Assembly (NCBI RefSeq): GCF_030915485.1
Contig: NZ_CP133266.1
Span: 372,001 to 436,000, forward strand
DNA length: 64,000 nt
Direction of reading: 5' to 3'
From: Neobacillus sp. PS3-40
Lineage (GTDB): Bacteria; Bacillota; Bacilli; Bacillales; Cytobacillaceae
Made by a program: the position numbers and the translations under genes. The notes under the pieces are model-generated. The model ran no database searches and was not told the origin of the DNA. It saw only the letters and a program-made list of their open reading frames with translations. Below, piece by piece: positions 38,972-48,221 of the stretch; position 1 is the first letter of the stretch, and every line of letters begins with the position of its first letter.

Positions 38972-39802
38972 ATGAAGTGTAAAGGTAAACTTATTGCCAT
39001 CACTTGGATCCTTCTCTTTTCCTATCTTTTAGTCGGTTGTGTTCAGCCTTCCTCGAAAGGAAAAATCTCATCAACGATTGATGAGATCACCAAGAGAAAG
39101 AAACTAATCGTGGGGACATCTGCAGGTTATTACCCATTTCATATGAAAGATAAAAAAGGAAATTTTATTGGATATGATATTGATACGGCTAAGGCAATTG
39201 CCCAATCTTTACATGTTAAAATTGAATTTAAATACTTTAGCTTTGACGGTTTAATCCCAGCCCTCCAAGCAGGGCAAGTCGATATTATTATTGCAGGAAT
39301 GACAATAAGAGGTGACAGAGCATTATCGGTAAGTTTTACGAATCCATACTTCTCAACAGGTCAAGTATTAATGGTCCCTAATGAGGATAAAGTTACCAAA
39401 GGATGGAAAGATCTTGATCAACCAGATAAGAAAATCGCCGTTCCTATTGGAACAACCGGGGCATTGCTTTCAAAACAATTATTTAAGAAAGCCACCGTTC
39501 TTGACTTTGATGAAATTACGACAGCTGCCATGGCTGTGATGCAAGGTAAAGCGGATGGACTAATGTACGATGAACCTGGAATTCGTAATTATGAACTAAT
39601 GTATCCAGATAAAGTGCGTGGTATCTATACCTTAATTTCAAACGAACAATTGGGAATTGCCATTAAAAAAAATGATCTTGAATCCATTCAATGGTTAAAC
39701 TCTTTTATAACCTCATATAAAGGCAGTCCAGCAGAATTAGCCTCCTATGATAAATGGTTTAAGTCGATTGATTGGATGGATCAACTAGACAAAGAACAGT
39801 AA
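38972..39802 (+). CDS. Amino acid ABC transporter substrate-binding lipoprotein
   Basis: The 276-residue extracellular solute-binding protein (family 3) has a lipobox LVGC with Cys23 as the lipid anchor. It carries LIVGTSAGYYPFHMKD, GYDIDTAKAIA, IIIAGMTIRGDR and FTNPYFSTGQ, all hallmarks of polar amino acid binding proteins. It delivers the ligand to the permease encoded 16 bp downstream. AGAGGTG lies before the ATG. No ATPase gene belongs to this unit. Confidence 0.9.
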   Translation: MKCKGKLIAITWILLFSYLLVGCVQPSSKGKISSTIDEITKRKKLIVGTSAGYYPFHMKDKKGNFIGYDIDTAKAIAQSLHVKIEFKYFSFDGLIPALQAGQVDIIIAGMTIRGDRALSVSFTNPYFSTGQVLMVPNEDKVTKGWKDLDQPDKKIAVPIGTTGALLSKQLFKKATVLDFDEITTAAMAVMQGKADGLMYDEPGIRNYELMYPDKVRGIYTLISNEQLGIAIKKNDLESIQWLNSFITSYKGSPAELASYDKWFKSIDWMDQLDKEQ

Positions 39803-39818
39803 CAACGGGAGGGCTACC

Positions 39819-40484
39819 ATGATGGAATATCAACAAAATTGGACGATCATTATGGATTACTGGCCCTTATTTTTGGATGGAATCGGAACAACCTTGCAAA
39901 TTTCCGGTTTAGCCCTACTATTCAGTATTCCCATTGGATTGGTTCTGGGCTTATGTCGAATCTCAAAAAAAAGATCCATATCCATTTTAGCAGGAGCCTA
40001 TATTGAAGTAATTCGCGGCATTCCCTTGCTTGTTTTATTATTATGGGTCTTTTTTGTGCTTGGTAAATACCTAAATCTTGGCCCATACTGGTCTGCTGTC
40101 TCTACCATGGCTGCTTTTTCTGGTGCATTTATTGCTGAAATTGTTCGAGCTGGAATTCAGTCCATTCCAAAGGAACAAATGGAGGCTGCTCGGTCTCTTG
40201 GAATGTCATACTTTCAAGCAATGCAATTTGTTATTTTACCTCAAGCATTAAGAAAAATGCTACCTCCACTTGCTTCCCAATATATTATTCTAATTAAAGA
40301 TTCTTCCCTTGTATCAGTCATTTCAGTTGTTGACCTAACATTAGTAGCAAAAAATGTCGTTGCCACTTCATTCCGATCCATTGAAGTATGGACCTTCGTC
40401 GCCTTTCTTTATTTCTTGATATCATTTATCCTTTCAAGGATTGTTCGAATAATTGAAAAGAAATATTCTAAAATGGGTGATTAA
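39819..40484 (+). CDS. Amino acid ABC transporter permease
   Basis: The 221-residue membrane protein of the HisM/GlnP type has an N-terminal GIGTTLQISGLALLFSIPIG segment, RGIPLLVLLLW and the EAA loop EAARSLGMSYFQAMQFVILPQALR, which docks the ATPase. It is cotranscribed with the binding-protein gene. The expected third gene for the ATP-binding subunit is missing: the next gene is on the other strand, and its stop overlaps this one by 4 bp. An ATPase encoded elsewhere must be shared. Confidence 0.9.
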   Translation: MMEYQQNWTIIMDYWPLFLDGIGTTLQISGLALLFSIPIGLVLGLCRISKKRSISILAGAYIEVIRGIPLLVLLLWVFFVLGKYLNLGPYWSAVSTMAAFSGAFIAEIVRAGIQSIPKEQMEAARSLGMSYFQAMQFVILPQALRKMLPPLASQYIILIKDSSLVSVISVVDLTLVAKNVVATSFRSIEVWTFVAFLYFLISFILSRIVRIIEKKYSKMGD

Positions 40485-41110
40485 CTCCTGCCCATTTCAA
40501 CTGCTTCAGCTAAATTAAAAAGAAGATGATAAATAATTTGATACGCCTCTCCAATAGACATTTCTTCATGAAACCCAGATACATAGTTTAAAGCGAAATT
40601 TAAATCCCACAAGCCATCATCATGGCTAAACACTAAATCAAATTTCGACCCTTCACCCTGTAAGTTTGTATTAAGAAATGATTTAAGTGTTGCATCGAAT
40701 TTTTTTTGAAGTTTTAATCCCAACATGACGTCATATGTACCAAACACGTCATCGGCCTCCAAAGAAATAGATTCAACTCTTATTAAGTCAAACCATTTAG
40801 ACTCAAGATAAATAAACTCATTCTTTTGTTTCTTCAAGTACTGAATTGGTTGATTTAAAAATAGTGCAACTTCATTTGCAAGTAAATTTTCGGTCTCTTT
40901 ATCACAGCGTTCAATTACAGCGTCCGAAAATCGTAATGAAGGATCTTTCTCGGTAAAGGAAATAGTTCCAAATAGATCATCAAAAAGAAAAGAATTTTTT
41001 TCTATGTACTCACGCTCTTCTTTAAAAAGTTCAATCTTCTTTTCATCCCCATTTTGACTTGCTTGTTCTTTTACTTCTAAAATATATTGTTTCAAATTAT
41101 CTTTTAACAT
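40481..41110 (-). CDS. Hypothetical protein
   Basis: The 209-residue, acidic cytoplasmic protein has a helical N-terminal third with many Lys/Glu and a later region with aromatic residues (FDLVFSHDDGLWDLNFALNY). There is no signal peptide, membrane helix or family motif that I recognise. The stop codon overlaps that of the converging ABC permease gene (shared TTAA). The ribosome binding site is GGAGGAAAAATTCA before the ATG. No function is proposed. Confidence 0.75.
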   Translation of the reverse strand: MLKDNLKQYILEVKEQASQNGDEKKIELFKEEREYIEKNSFLFDDLFGTISFTEKDPSLRFSDAVIERCDKETENLLANEVALFLNQPIQYLKKQKNEFIYLESKWFDLIRVESISLEADDVFGTYDVMLGLKLQKKFDATLKSFLNTNLQGEGSKFDLVFSHDDGLWDLNFALNYVSGFHEEMSIGEAYQIIYHLLFNLAEAVEMGRS

Positions 41111-41521
41111 TGAATTTTTCCTCCATTTTTTATAAGCAATTTATGTCTATTTACTTACCCAATTTAATTTTTCATATGTACCCAGCGAATTTCTATCTTC
41201 TGGATGGTTCTTGCACGTAAGATTTGACAACACGACTTGTCGTATATGTATAATGGTCTTCGTCAGTAAAATCCATCTAATTATTATATACTAAACCAAT
41301 CAATTGTAACATGCCACTATCTATCATGGATAATTGTGTACCTAATTCCCTAAACTATCATTATATAAAGGGTGTATTCCAAGCGGATTTTTAAAATTCA
41401 TTATGATTGTTCGTTAAGATTTATTGGACTAAATCACTTATTCATAGTGCTAGCCGTTTTTCCATTCTATTGAATAGTAAAAAAAGATACTAAGTAATAT
41501 GACAACTGGAGGAACCTGTAA
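41111..41521. other. Divergent intergenic region
   Basis: About 410 bp with a promoter-like segment at 41224-41254 that contains a perfect ACGAC-TT-GTCGT palindrome. No ORF was seen. A TetR-type regulator gene, often found beside DHA2 exporters, is absent. Confidence 0.45.
41224..41254 (+). promoter_or_regulatory. Promoter-like segment with internal palindrome
   Basis: TTGACA and TATAAT are separated by 19 bp, and the palindrome ACGACTTGTCGT lies between them (41232-41243). The spacing is longer than usual, so strength may be low. It points towards the DHA2 exporter, whose start codon is 270 bp downstream. Confidence 0.35.
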
Positions 41522-43015
41522 TTGAATACTAAAAAAGCAATCCAGACAACACCGATTTTTGCCGTCATGCTTGCCGGTGCTGTTGTTGCATTCTTGAATC
41601 AAACTGTAATAAATGTAGCTTTACCTCAAATGATGAATTATTTTCATCTTTCCGCAGCAACAGTAAACTGGTTGAGCACCATCTTCTTATTGACAAACGG
41701 AATTGTCATCCCGATTACCGCCTTCTTAATGGAAAGATTTACAACAAGGCAACTTTTTCTATTCTCGATGGGGACTTTTACAATTGGTACATTCATTTGC
41801 GCTATTGCCCCCACCTTCGAAATGGTTTTGGTTGGTCGTGTTGTACAAGCAATAGGAGCTGGGATTCTGTTTCCATTAATTATTAATGTTATATTCACCA
41901 TATTTCCATTTGAACGACGTGGATTTGCAATGGGGATTTTCGGTGTCGCAATGAACTTCGCACCGGCAGTTGGACCAACTTTATCAGGGTGGATCATTGA
42001 ATCCTATTCATGGCGGTTATTGTTTTATATTATTGCACCAATTGCCTTGTTGGACTTTATTATTGCTATTTTTCTTGTTAAAAATGTGACTCAAACAAGC
42101 CGTCCGAAGCTAGACGTCCTTGGTGTAATCCTATCAACTTTAGGCTTTGGAGGGATACTTTACGGATTTTCAACTGGTGGGACAAAGGGATGGACAAATC
42201 CAGAAGTGCTCACATTGTTTATCGTTGGTGGCGTATGCTTACTTTTATTTGTTTGGCGTCAATTGACTGTCAAGTATCCTATTCTTGAGTTTCGGATTTT
42301 TCGGTTCAAAATGTTTACGTTGACAACCATTATCAATGTCATCGTTACAATGGCCATGTTCTCAGGAATGATCCTGATGCCGCTCTACATGCAAAATGTA
42401 CGAGGCTTTTCACCTCTTGAAGCCGGATTCATGCTTTTGCCTGGTGGAATTGTTATGGGAATTATGTCACCCATAACTGGAAAGCTTTTTGATAAATATG
42501 GAGCTAAATGGTTAGCAATTATAGGTCTGGCTATTACGATTGTAACAACATATGCCCTTGCTAATCTTCATATTGACACAACATTTTCCTATGTAGTCTG
42601 GATTTACACAGCACGGATGTTCGGAATGTCGATCCTTATGATGCCAATCTTTACTGCTGGCCTCAACGATTTAAGTCAAAATTTAAATAAGTATGGAACA
42701 GCTATGATCAATACTTTAAGGATGGTTGCGGGCGCGATTGGAATGGCATTCTTTGTTTCGATCATGACAAATAAAGGTACACAACATATAAAAAATATTA
42801 TGAGCCATAATCACATTCTACCAACAGATAAAGTTCACACAGCTATTGCCATTAATCAGGGTACGGTTATGGGGATTAATGACGCATTCATGCTTGCAAC
42901 ATATATGTCAATTGCTGCCTTCATTTTGTCTTTCTTTATCCGCAGGAACTTACCAAAAAAAGAAACAGCGGAAGCTCCAAAAGCAGAATTTAAAAAAGAT
43001 CTACAACCACAGTGA
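41522..43015 (+). CDS. DHA2 family multidrug MFS exporter (EmrB/QacA type)
   Basis: The 497-residue protein has 14 predicted membrane segments. The antiporter motif C is present (GVAMNFAPAVGPTLSGW, about residue 141), and the TM1 region AVVAFLNQTVINVALPQM is typical of the EmrB/QacA subfamily. Such pumps extrude lipophilic drugs by proton antiport; similarity to LmrB-type proteins is likely. It starts with TTG, 9 nt after GGAGG. A terminator follows at 43157. No adjacent regulator gene exists. Confidence 0.88.
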   Translation: MNTKKAIQTTPIFAVMLAGAVVAFLNQTVINVALPQMMNYFHLSAATVNWLSTIFLLTNGIVIPITAFLMERFTTRQLFLFSMGTFTIGTFICAIAPTFEMVLVGRVVQAIGAGILFPLIINVIFTIFPFERRGFAMGIFGVAMNFAPAVGPTLSGWIIESYSWRLLFYIIAPIALLDFIIAIFLVKNVTQTSRPKLDVLGVILSTLGFGGILYGFSTGGTKGWTNPEVLTLFIVGGVCLLLFVWRQLTVKYPILEFRIFRFKMFTLTTIINVIVTMAMFSGMILMPLYMQNVRGFSPLEAGFMLLPGGIVMGIMSPITGKLFDKYGAKWLAIIGLAITIVTTYALANLHIDTTFSYVVWIYTARMFGMSILMMPIFTAGLNDLSQNLNKYGTAMINTLRMVAGAIGMAFFVSIMTNKGTQHIKNIMSHNHILPTDKVHTAIAINQGTVMGINDAFMLATYMSIAAFILSFFIRRNLPKKETAEAPKAEFKKDLQPQ

Positions 43016-43156
43016 AAATTTTAAAACCTAAAAGCTAGTGAGATATTTCGTAAGTATTTATGTATTTTCTGACGTGATTTTGCATATTTTAATAATGACC
43101 CATCCGGACACTTCGCTTGTTGCGGGACACTTAACCAGGTTCGGATCGGAAGGGTT

Positions 43157-43190
43157 AGTGCCTGATGTAAAAGTCAGGCACTTTTTGTTT
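43157..43190 (+). terminator. Terminator after the DHA2 exporter gene
   Basis: Perfect AGTGCCTGA / TCAGGCACT stem with an 8-nt loop, followed by TTTTTGTTTTTT. Confidence 0.88.
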
Positions 43191-43226
43191 TTTATCATCG
43201 CAAAAGCAAATTAGTTTGTCTAATTT

Positions 43227-44276
43227 CTAATGGATTTTTCCGAGCCGCTCCTTTGCCAAAATGTACATTGCATTTCCCCATCCCAATGGAGTATTTGCGT
43301 TATGATTGGTACTTTTGGCAAAGTACAATTCCGGCAGACTTCCATCCTTAAGCATTACGCTTTCAGTTTTTTTTATGTATTCATTTGCTTTATCGATGTT
43401 CCCCAATTCTAAATGACAAAGGGCTAGCCATGGAAATCCAAATGTCCATTCAGCTTCGGTATCATAATAGTAGGAGAGAGAATGATGCCTACCTTCGTGC
43501 TCAAGTGTGGAATAATAGGAGTCGCCTTTGTAACGGATTACTCCCCTATCTCGGCATAAATTCGTTTCAATTTGATCGATAACCACTTTTGCATCCTCTC
43601 CAACCAGGATTTGATACGGGTAAATCAAACTCATCTGTGCCAAATCAATAGGACGGTTACTACTTTCACGTGGAAATTGAGTAGTCAATGTTTGATACCC
43701 ACTTAAAATTAATTCACTAGGAACAAATACGATATTTCTTACTGCTTGAAGTCCAGCTACACATGCTCCAACAGAGCTGGAATGGACTTCTTTCCATTCC
43801 TCCCACATGCCGTTATCTGCATCCTCCCAGTAGTGAATACATTGTAAATACCAGACCAGTTTTTGAATGATTTCATGGTCTTTTAAATCTCTTATGATTC
43901 TCTTTCCACTGCTTTCTCCCATTCCAATTCCCCAGAGAATTGCTCCAATGGCATCATGTTGGGCATGTCCCCATGGCATTTCCAGTTCTTTTACTTCGTG
44001 GGCAGAATATCGCGAATGAATGTATTCCCACTGTTGAATCGGCCTTTGACGTGTATGTATATCAATTTTCCATTCATATTCCTTAAAAAGATCCAAAATT
44101 CGATGATACGTTTTTTCAAAATTTCCGTCGACCTTATCTAAAAATGGTAATGACATATAAAAGGAATCCCTTAACCAAACATAGTGGTAGTCATTTGATA
44201 AAGAAGCAAGATATAGACCGTTCGGCAACCGTAATTGGTCAAGAATCTGATAGCTGTTTGTTAATTTTTTATTCAT
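43227..44276 (-). CDS. Glycoside hydrolase family 15-like protein
   Basis: The 349-residue protein has the (alpha/alpha)6-barrel features of GH15 glucoamylase-like enzymes: DYHYVWLRDSFYMSLPFL at the N-terminus, WGHAQHDAIGAILWG, and the acid-containing loop WEDADNGMWEEWKEVHSSSVGAC. The C-terminal stretch NANTPLGWGNAMY fits the last barrel helices. GH15 members hydrolyse alpha-glucosidic ends or trehalose; this one lacks the N-terminal beta-domain and a signal peptide, so it is short and cytoplasmic. Substrate unknown. Its upstream neighbour, 93 bp away, is the GGDEF-EAL gene with its own terminator between. Confidence 0.8.
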   Translation of the reverse strand: MNKKLTNSYQILDQLRLPNGLYLASLSNDYHYVWLRDSFYMSLPFLDKVDGNFEKTYHRILDLFKEYEWKIDIHTRQRPIQQWEYIHSRYSAHEVKELEMPWGHAQHDAIGAILWGIGMGESSGKRIIRDLKDHEIIQKLVWYLQCIHYWEDADNGMWEEWKEVHSSSVGACVAGLQAVRNIVFVPSELILSGYQTLTTQFPRESSNRPIDLAQMSLIYPYQILVGEDAKVVIDQIETNLCRDRGVIRYKGDSYYSTLEHEGRHHSLSYYYDTEAEWTFGFPWLALCHLELGNIDKANEYIKKTESVMLKDGSLPELYFAKSTNHNANTPLGWGNAMYILAKERLGKIH

Positions 44277-44345
44277 TTACCACACCCACTTTTATCCTTC
44301 TTTCTTTCCACCTCCTTCATTTTTTATACAAAAACAAGGTTCAAA

Positions 44346-44396
44346 AACAAGGTACCAGTCAACACCTAATTATTGGATGTTGGCTGGCACCTTGTT
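44346..44396 (-). terminator. Terminator overlapping the end of the GGDEF-EAL gene
   Basis: AACAAGGT-CCAG-CAACA pairs with TGTTG-CTGG-ACCTTGTT, and on the minus strand it is followed by T5. One arm encodes the last residues of the GGDEF-EAL protein (NKVPANIQ). Confidence 0.8.
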
Positions 44397-46043
44397 TTCC
44401 TTCATTTGTAATTTTTCAAAATCCTCACTTTTTAATGGAACGCTGAAATAAAAGCCCTGTATGGCATCACAATGAGTTTGTTTAAGAAAATCTGCCTGTT
44501 CCTTCTTCTCAATTCCTTCGCAAACTACTTTTACATCTAGTGAGTTTGCCAATTCAATAATTGTTTTAATGATAGCTTCATCTTTCGACTTATTTGGAAC
44601 ATCCTGTATAAAGCTTTTATCAACTTTCAGTTCATCAATAGGTATATATCTAATATAACTTAAGGAGCTATAACCTGAGCCAAAGTCATCTAGTGATATT
44701 TTGACTCCAAGTTTTTTTAATTTTTCTAGTTTTTCAATATTTTCCCTTTTGTCTCCTAAAAATAAGCTCTCTGTAATTTCTAGCTTTAAATATTTTGGAT
44801 CAAGTTCTGATTCTTTCAATGCATTTTGAACGGTTTCAATAAAATTGGGTTGTTTAAATTGTTGGATCGAAATATTCACTGATACACATATAGGTGGATA
44901 CCCACACTTTTGCCATTCTTTATTCTGTTTACAAGCAGTATTTACTACCCATGCCCCAATCGGAATAATTAGATTCGTTTCTTCTGCGATTGGGATAAAA
45001 TCTGCTGGAGACATTAAACCTTGTTCTTTTGAGTTCCACCGAATTAAAGCCTCCACTCCACAAATATTTCCTGTATGTAGATCAAACTGTGGTTGATAAT
45101 GTAATGTAAATTCATTTCTTTCAATAGCATTTCTAAGTCCAAGTTCAATGGTTACTTTTTCGTTTGATAAATCATTCATTTCTGAGTAAAATCGATACCC
45201 ATTTTTCCCTGTTTTTTTAATCGTGTACATTGAATGATCAGCATGTTGAAGAAGTATATCAATATTCTCGCCATCAACAGGATAGCAACTTACCCCGATA
45301 CTCGATGTTATAAAAATTTCATTTCCTTCAATTAAAAATGGTTTGGAAAGAGCATCGATAATTTGACAACATACTTTTTCTGCTGTTTGGCTAGATGCAT
45401 CAATCAACATAAACGTAAATTCATCTCCGCCAATTCTGGATAACACGTCTCGATTTCGTGAACAGGTTTTTAATCGTTCAGCAATCATTTTTAATAAAAG
45501 ATCACCATTGTGATGCCCATACATATCATTAACAAGTTTAAAATTATCTAAATCTATGAATAATATTGCACCAGATTGATTACAGGTTTTTGCTATCGCT
45601 AACTCATTTCTGGCCATTGTAAAAAAACCACGCCGATTCCAAAGATTGGTCAGTTCATCATTCAACGAAATCATTTCAAGTTGACCTTGTTTTTCTTTCA
45701 ATTTTTCTACTAAATAACCTGTACCAATTGCTGACCAGAAACTAAGAATAGTGGAAAATAATACAGTATAGTAGTTTTCATCATCATAAACTTCATAAAA
45801 GGATTGTTTTAATTCCCAGATGCCATGGATAAAAAGACCCAAAAATGCAGAAAAAATACCTCCTTTTATCCCCTGATAATAAGAAAAGATATATGAGGGA
45901 ATAAAATAGATAAACCATATCGATTCATACTCCCCATTTGATTTGTCTACGAAAATGGGGATGAAATATAATAGTAAACATAATACCCACTGTTTTAATG
46001 GCATCAATTGAATAAATGCTTGGCTTTTCTTATAAATACTCAC
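44370..46043 (-). CDS. Membrane GGDEF-EAL protein (c-di-GMP turnover)
   Basis: The 557-residue protein has four to five hydrophobic segments in residues 15-110. A GGDEF domain follows with an intact SRIGGDEF site and an RNRD inhibitory site five residues before it. The EAL domain has all the metal and catalytic residues visible (GVEALIRW, VSVNIS, LEITES, LDDFGSGYSS, VDKSFI, VVCEGIE). It could thus both make and degrade cyclic di-GMP. The start is GTG with a weak ribosome binding site. No partner c-di-GMP effector gene is adjacent. Confidence 0.9.
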   Translation of the reverse strand: MSIYKKSQAFIQLMPLKQWVLCLLLYFIPIFVDKSNGEYESIWFIYFIPSYIFSYYQGIKGGIFSAFLGLFIHGIWELKQSFYEVYDDENYYTVLFSTILSFWSAIGTGYLVEKLKEKQGQLEMISLNDELTNLWNRRGFFTMARNELAIAKTCNQSGAILFIDLDNFKLVNDMYGHHNGDLLLKMIAERLKTCSRNRDVLSRIGGDEFTFMLIDASSQTAEKVCCQIIDALSKPFLIEGNEIFITSSIGVSCYPVDGENIDILLQHADHSMYTIKKTGKNGYRFYSEMNDLSNEKVTIELGLRNAIERNEFTLHYQPQFDLHTGNICGVEALIRWNSKEQGLMSPADFIPIAEETNLIIPIGAWVVNTACKQNKEWQKCGYPPICVSVNISIQQFKQPNFIETVQNALKESELDPKYLKLEITESLFLGDKRENIEKLEKLKKLGVKISLDDFGSGYSSLSYIRYIPIDELKVDKSFIQDVPNKSKDEAIIKTIIELANSLDVKVVCEGIEKKEQADFLKQTHCDAIQGFYFSVPLKSEDFEKLQMKENKVPANIQ

Positions 46044-46487
46044 TTAAATCCACTACTTTCAAGAAAATTTCCTCTACTCTAGAAATCACGTACATCCGAA
46101 TAGAAAATCCTGATTACAAAATATAATTCTATTATCATGTTGGAAACAGGGACTCTTTGTAACATTTTACATCAAAACCAGTTATTAGTTAAAGGCGATC
46201 CTGTGAACAAAATACCAAATTATTTACAACGTTTTTTTACCTGATAATATTTCCAATTGAAAGTTAAAGAGGGAAGAAAAATAGGATTAATGGGGATTAT
46301 TTAAAATGGGGGATTTTCTTTAATTATGAATAAAGTCGATTCGTTGGAACAATAAGCATTATTTGATTGAATTCAACTTATGCTTTACATCAGATTTTTC
46401 ATACAAAAAAACAACATAAGGCACCCTACATGAACAAATCCATCACTTTGTCCATAAAGGGTGCCTTATGACACCAAATTCTCAACT
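46044..46487. other. Intergenic region
   Basis: About 440 bp of AT-rich DNA with the terminator of the cysteine desulfidase gene at 46404-46470. No gene was recognised. Confidence 0.4.
46404..46470 (-). terminator. Terminator after the cysteine desulfidase gene
   Basis: CATAAGGCACCCT (from 46415) pairs with AGGGTGCCTTATG, with a large loop that contains a smaller ACAAA/TTTGT pairing. On the minus strand it is followed by TTGTTTTTTT. Confidence 0.8.
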
Positions 46488-47762
46488 TTATTTTTCCAAC
46501 ATTAATTTTAATATTAGTTCGTCTGTTTGACGCGTCCCTTCATTGCCAAGCTTACAAAAGTTTTCTATACTCTTTTCCACATCATCATGAATAAATCCAT
46601 CAGTGGATTTAATTTCTTGATTGTTTAGTGCTAACAATGCAGATTGAACCGCAACATTTGAACATGTAGAGACTTTCATTGCACAGCCGGCCTTTGCTCC
46701 ATCGCAAATCATTCCTGAAACATTTCCAATTGTGTTTTGAATGGCAGCTTTAATTTGTTGTAGATTACCATCAAGTAAATAAACAATGGCTCCACCTGCA
46801 CCCATTCCTGCAGCGGTTACACCGCATAATGCTGAAAGACGGCCAAATTTTGATTTAATATGAATCGTAATAAGATGGCTAAGTGCAACTGCTCGAATCA
46901 TTTTCTCCTCTGAAACCTGAAGTTTCTCTGCAACCGCAACAACTGGAAGTGTAACAGCTATTCCTTGATTTCCACTCCCGGTATTCGCTACTACCGGCAG
47001 GGTTGAACCAGACATTCTAGCATCTGATCCAGCGGCGGCTAGAGACATCGCTGCTGTGGCTATATCATCTGATAGAATTCCTTTTTTTACATTTTCCTTG
47101 ATCGTTTTCCCTACTTTTAGCCCATAATCTCCCACAAGGCCTTCATTTCCAATAATTCTATTTAGCTCAATACTCTTTTTTACCAGAGATAAAGAGCTCA
47201 TATCGACTTCTTGAATCCATTCATAAATTTCATCAATTGTGAGTGAATTTGATTCCTCTTCTTCTAATTGAATGCCAATATTTTCGCATCCACCAAGGTA
47301 CACAACCTTACCATCAACCTCAATTAAAGTAATATTACTATGATTATCAGAAATTTCCACTTTAGAAGTATGCAAATCTGTTTTTAAAGTCACTTCAATA
47401 TAAAGTCTTTTCGGTGTATCGGCTTGGCCGGTTGCTACTTTACCTTCCTCAATAAGTTTTACCGCTGCCTGTTCATCTTCAAAATTAAGCCCATTTAATA
47501 CTTCAAGTTGTTTATTTGGGTCTCCAGCTACTGCTCCAAGTGCAACTGCAAAATCGAGACCACAAGAAGTCATCCCAGGAATACCAACTGATTTAGCATT
47601 TTTTATTATATTTCCACTAGCTTTTAAACAAATTTCTTTAATTTTTCCCTTCGCATATTTTTTTGCAGTTGCTGCTGCCAATGCGATCGCAACAGGTTCC
47701 GTACAGCCCAGGGCAACCACTAATTCTTTTTCTATAATTGCTAATACTTTGTGCTTCTCCAT
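46488..47762 (-). CDS. L-cysteine desulfidase (CyuA/YhaM, UPF0597 family)
   Basis: The 424-residue protein matches the serine dehydratase alpha-like/UPF0597 family. The N-terminal LGCTEPVAIALAAA motif supplies Cys20, and SGMICDGAKAGCAMKVSTCSN near residues 340-360 supplies the Cys residues for an iron-sulfur cluster. CyuA-type enzymes break L-cysteine into pyruvate, sulfide and ammonia. No cysteine transporter or regulator lies beside it. The product H2S links it loosely to the persulfide-response cluster at 54950-56609, but they are not cotranscribed. Confidence 0.87.
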   Translation of the reverse strand: MEKHKVLAIIEKELVVALGCTEPVAIALAAATAKKYAKGKIKEICLKASGNIIKNAKSVGIPGMTSCGLDFAVALGAVAGDPNKQLEVLNGLNFEDEQAAVKLIEEGKVATGQADTPKRLYIEVTLKTDLHTSKVEISDNHSNITLIEVDGKVVYLGGCENIGIQLEEEESNSLTIDEIYEWIQEVDMSSLSLVKKSIELNRIIGNEGLVGDYGLKVGKTIKENVKKGILSDDIATAAMSLAAAGSDARMSGSTLPVVANTGSGNQGIAVTLPVVAVAEKLQVSEEKMIRAVALSHLITIHIKSKFGRLSALCGVTAAGMGAGGAIVYLLDGNLQQIKAAIQNTIGNVSGMICDGAKAGCAMKVSTCSNVAVQSALLALNNQEIKSTDGFIHDDVEKSIENFCKLGNEGTRQTDELILKLMLEK

Positions 47763-48221
47763 TTTATGGATACACCTACTTTACAAGAATACCTTATTTT
47801 AGATATTACCATAGGAGTTTAGATGAGGGGGGACTTTCTTTCTTAGCTCACAGCTAGTGGTAGCAAATTTAACTGTAGATGTAAAAAAAAGAGTCTCATT
47901 GTTTAGTGTAAGTAGTTCCGATAACGGTGAGATAAACGTAAATAACTGTCCAAATCAAAACTGAATTAACACCCTAATTCGGACAATGACCATGATGATT
48001 GTCACGCTGTTATTTGGCAGCTTATTTACTATGTTATTTTGGATCCAATTAAGCTAAAAATAGTGTTATATCAATAAAAAATAGCATACCAATTTGTAAG
48101 TTAATTGATATGCTAATTCCTAGGCTATTTGAGATGTTTCTTCACAAAAACGGAACTACTTATGTTTAGTGAAAGCTCTTATAAAGATGCATTTGTTCGT
48201 TAACTCTGTTGATTTTGTATT
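47763..48221. other. Intergenic region holding a MITE
   Basis: Most of this 460-bp gap is the mobile element at 47909-48162; the flanks have no gene. Confidence 0.6.
47900..48171. mobile_element. MITE with 12-bp inverted ends and 9-bp target duplication
   Basis: The 254-bp element (47909-48162) starts TAAGTAGTTCCG and ends with the exact complement CGGAACTACTTA. It is flanked by direct copies of TGTTTAGTG (47900-47908 and 48163-48171). The first ~50 bp are closely similar to the left end of the IS remnant at 59095. It encodes no protein. An internal hairpin (TAGCATA-CAATT / AATT-TATGCTA, about 48086-48115) is present. It is probably mobilised by an IS1595-type transposase encoded elsewhere. 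Confidence 0.8.

Noticed and set aside
43095-43156. Segment with ACCAGGTTCGGATCGGAAGG that recalls the conserved loop of signal recognition particle RNA
   Set aside because: The SRP helix 8 needs GGTCAGGTCCGGAAGGAAGCAG; here the key pairs are absent and the region reads better as a decayed repetitive hairpin before the exporter terminator.
46488-47762. Reading this gene as the alpha subunit of a two-part L-serine dehydratase
   Set aside because: The full UPF0597/CyuA length, the N-terminal GCTEPVA motif and the absence of a beta-subunit gene fit a cysteine desulfidase better.
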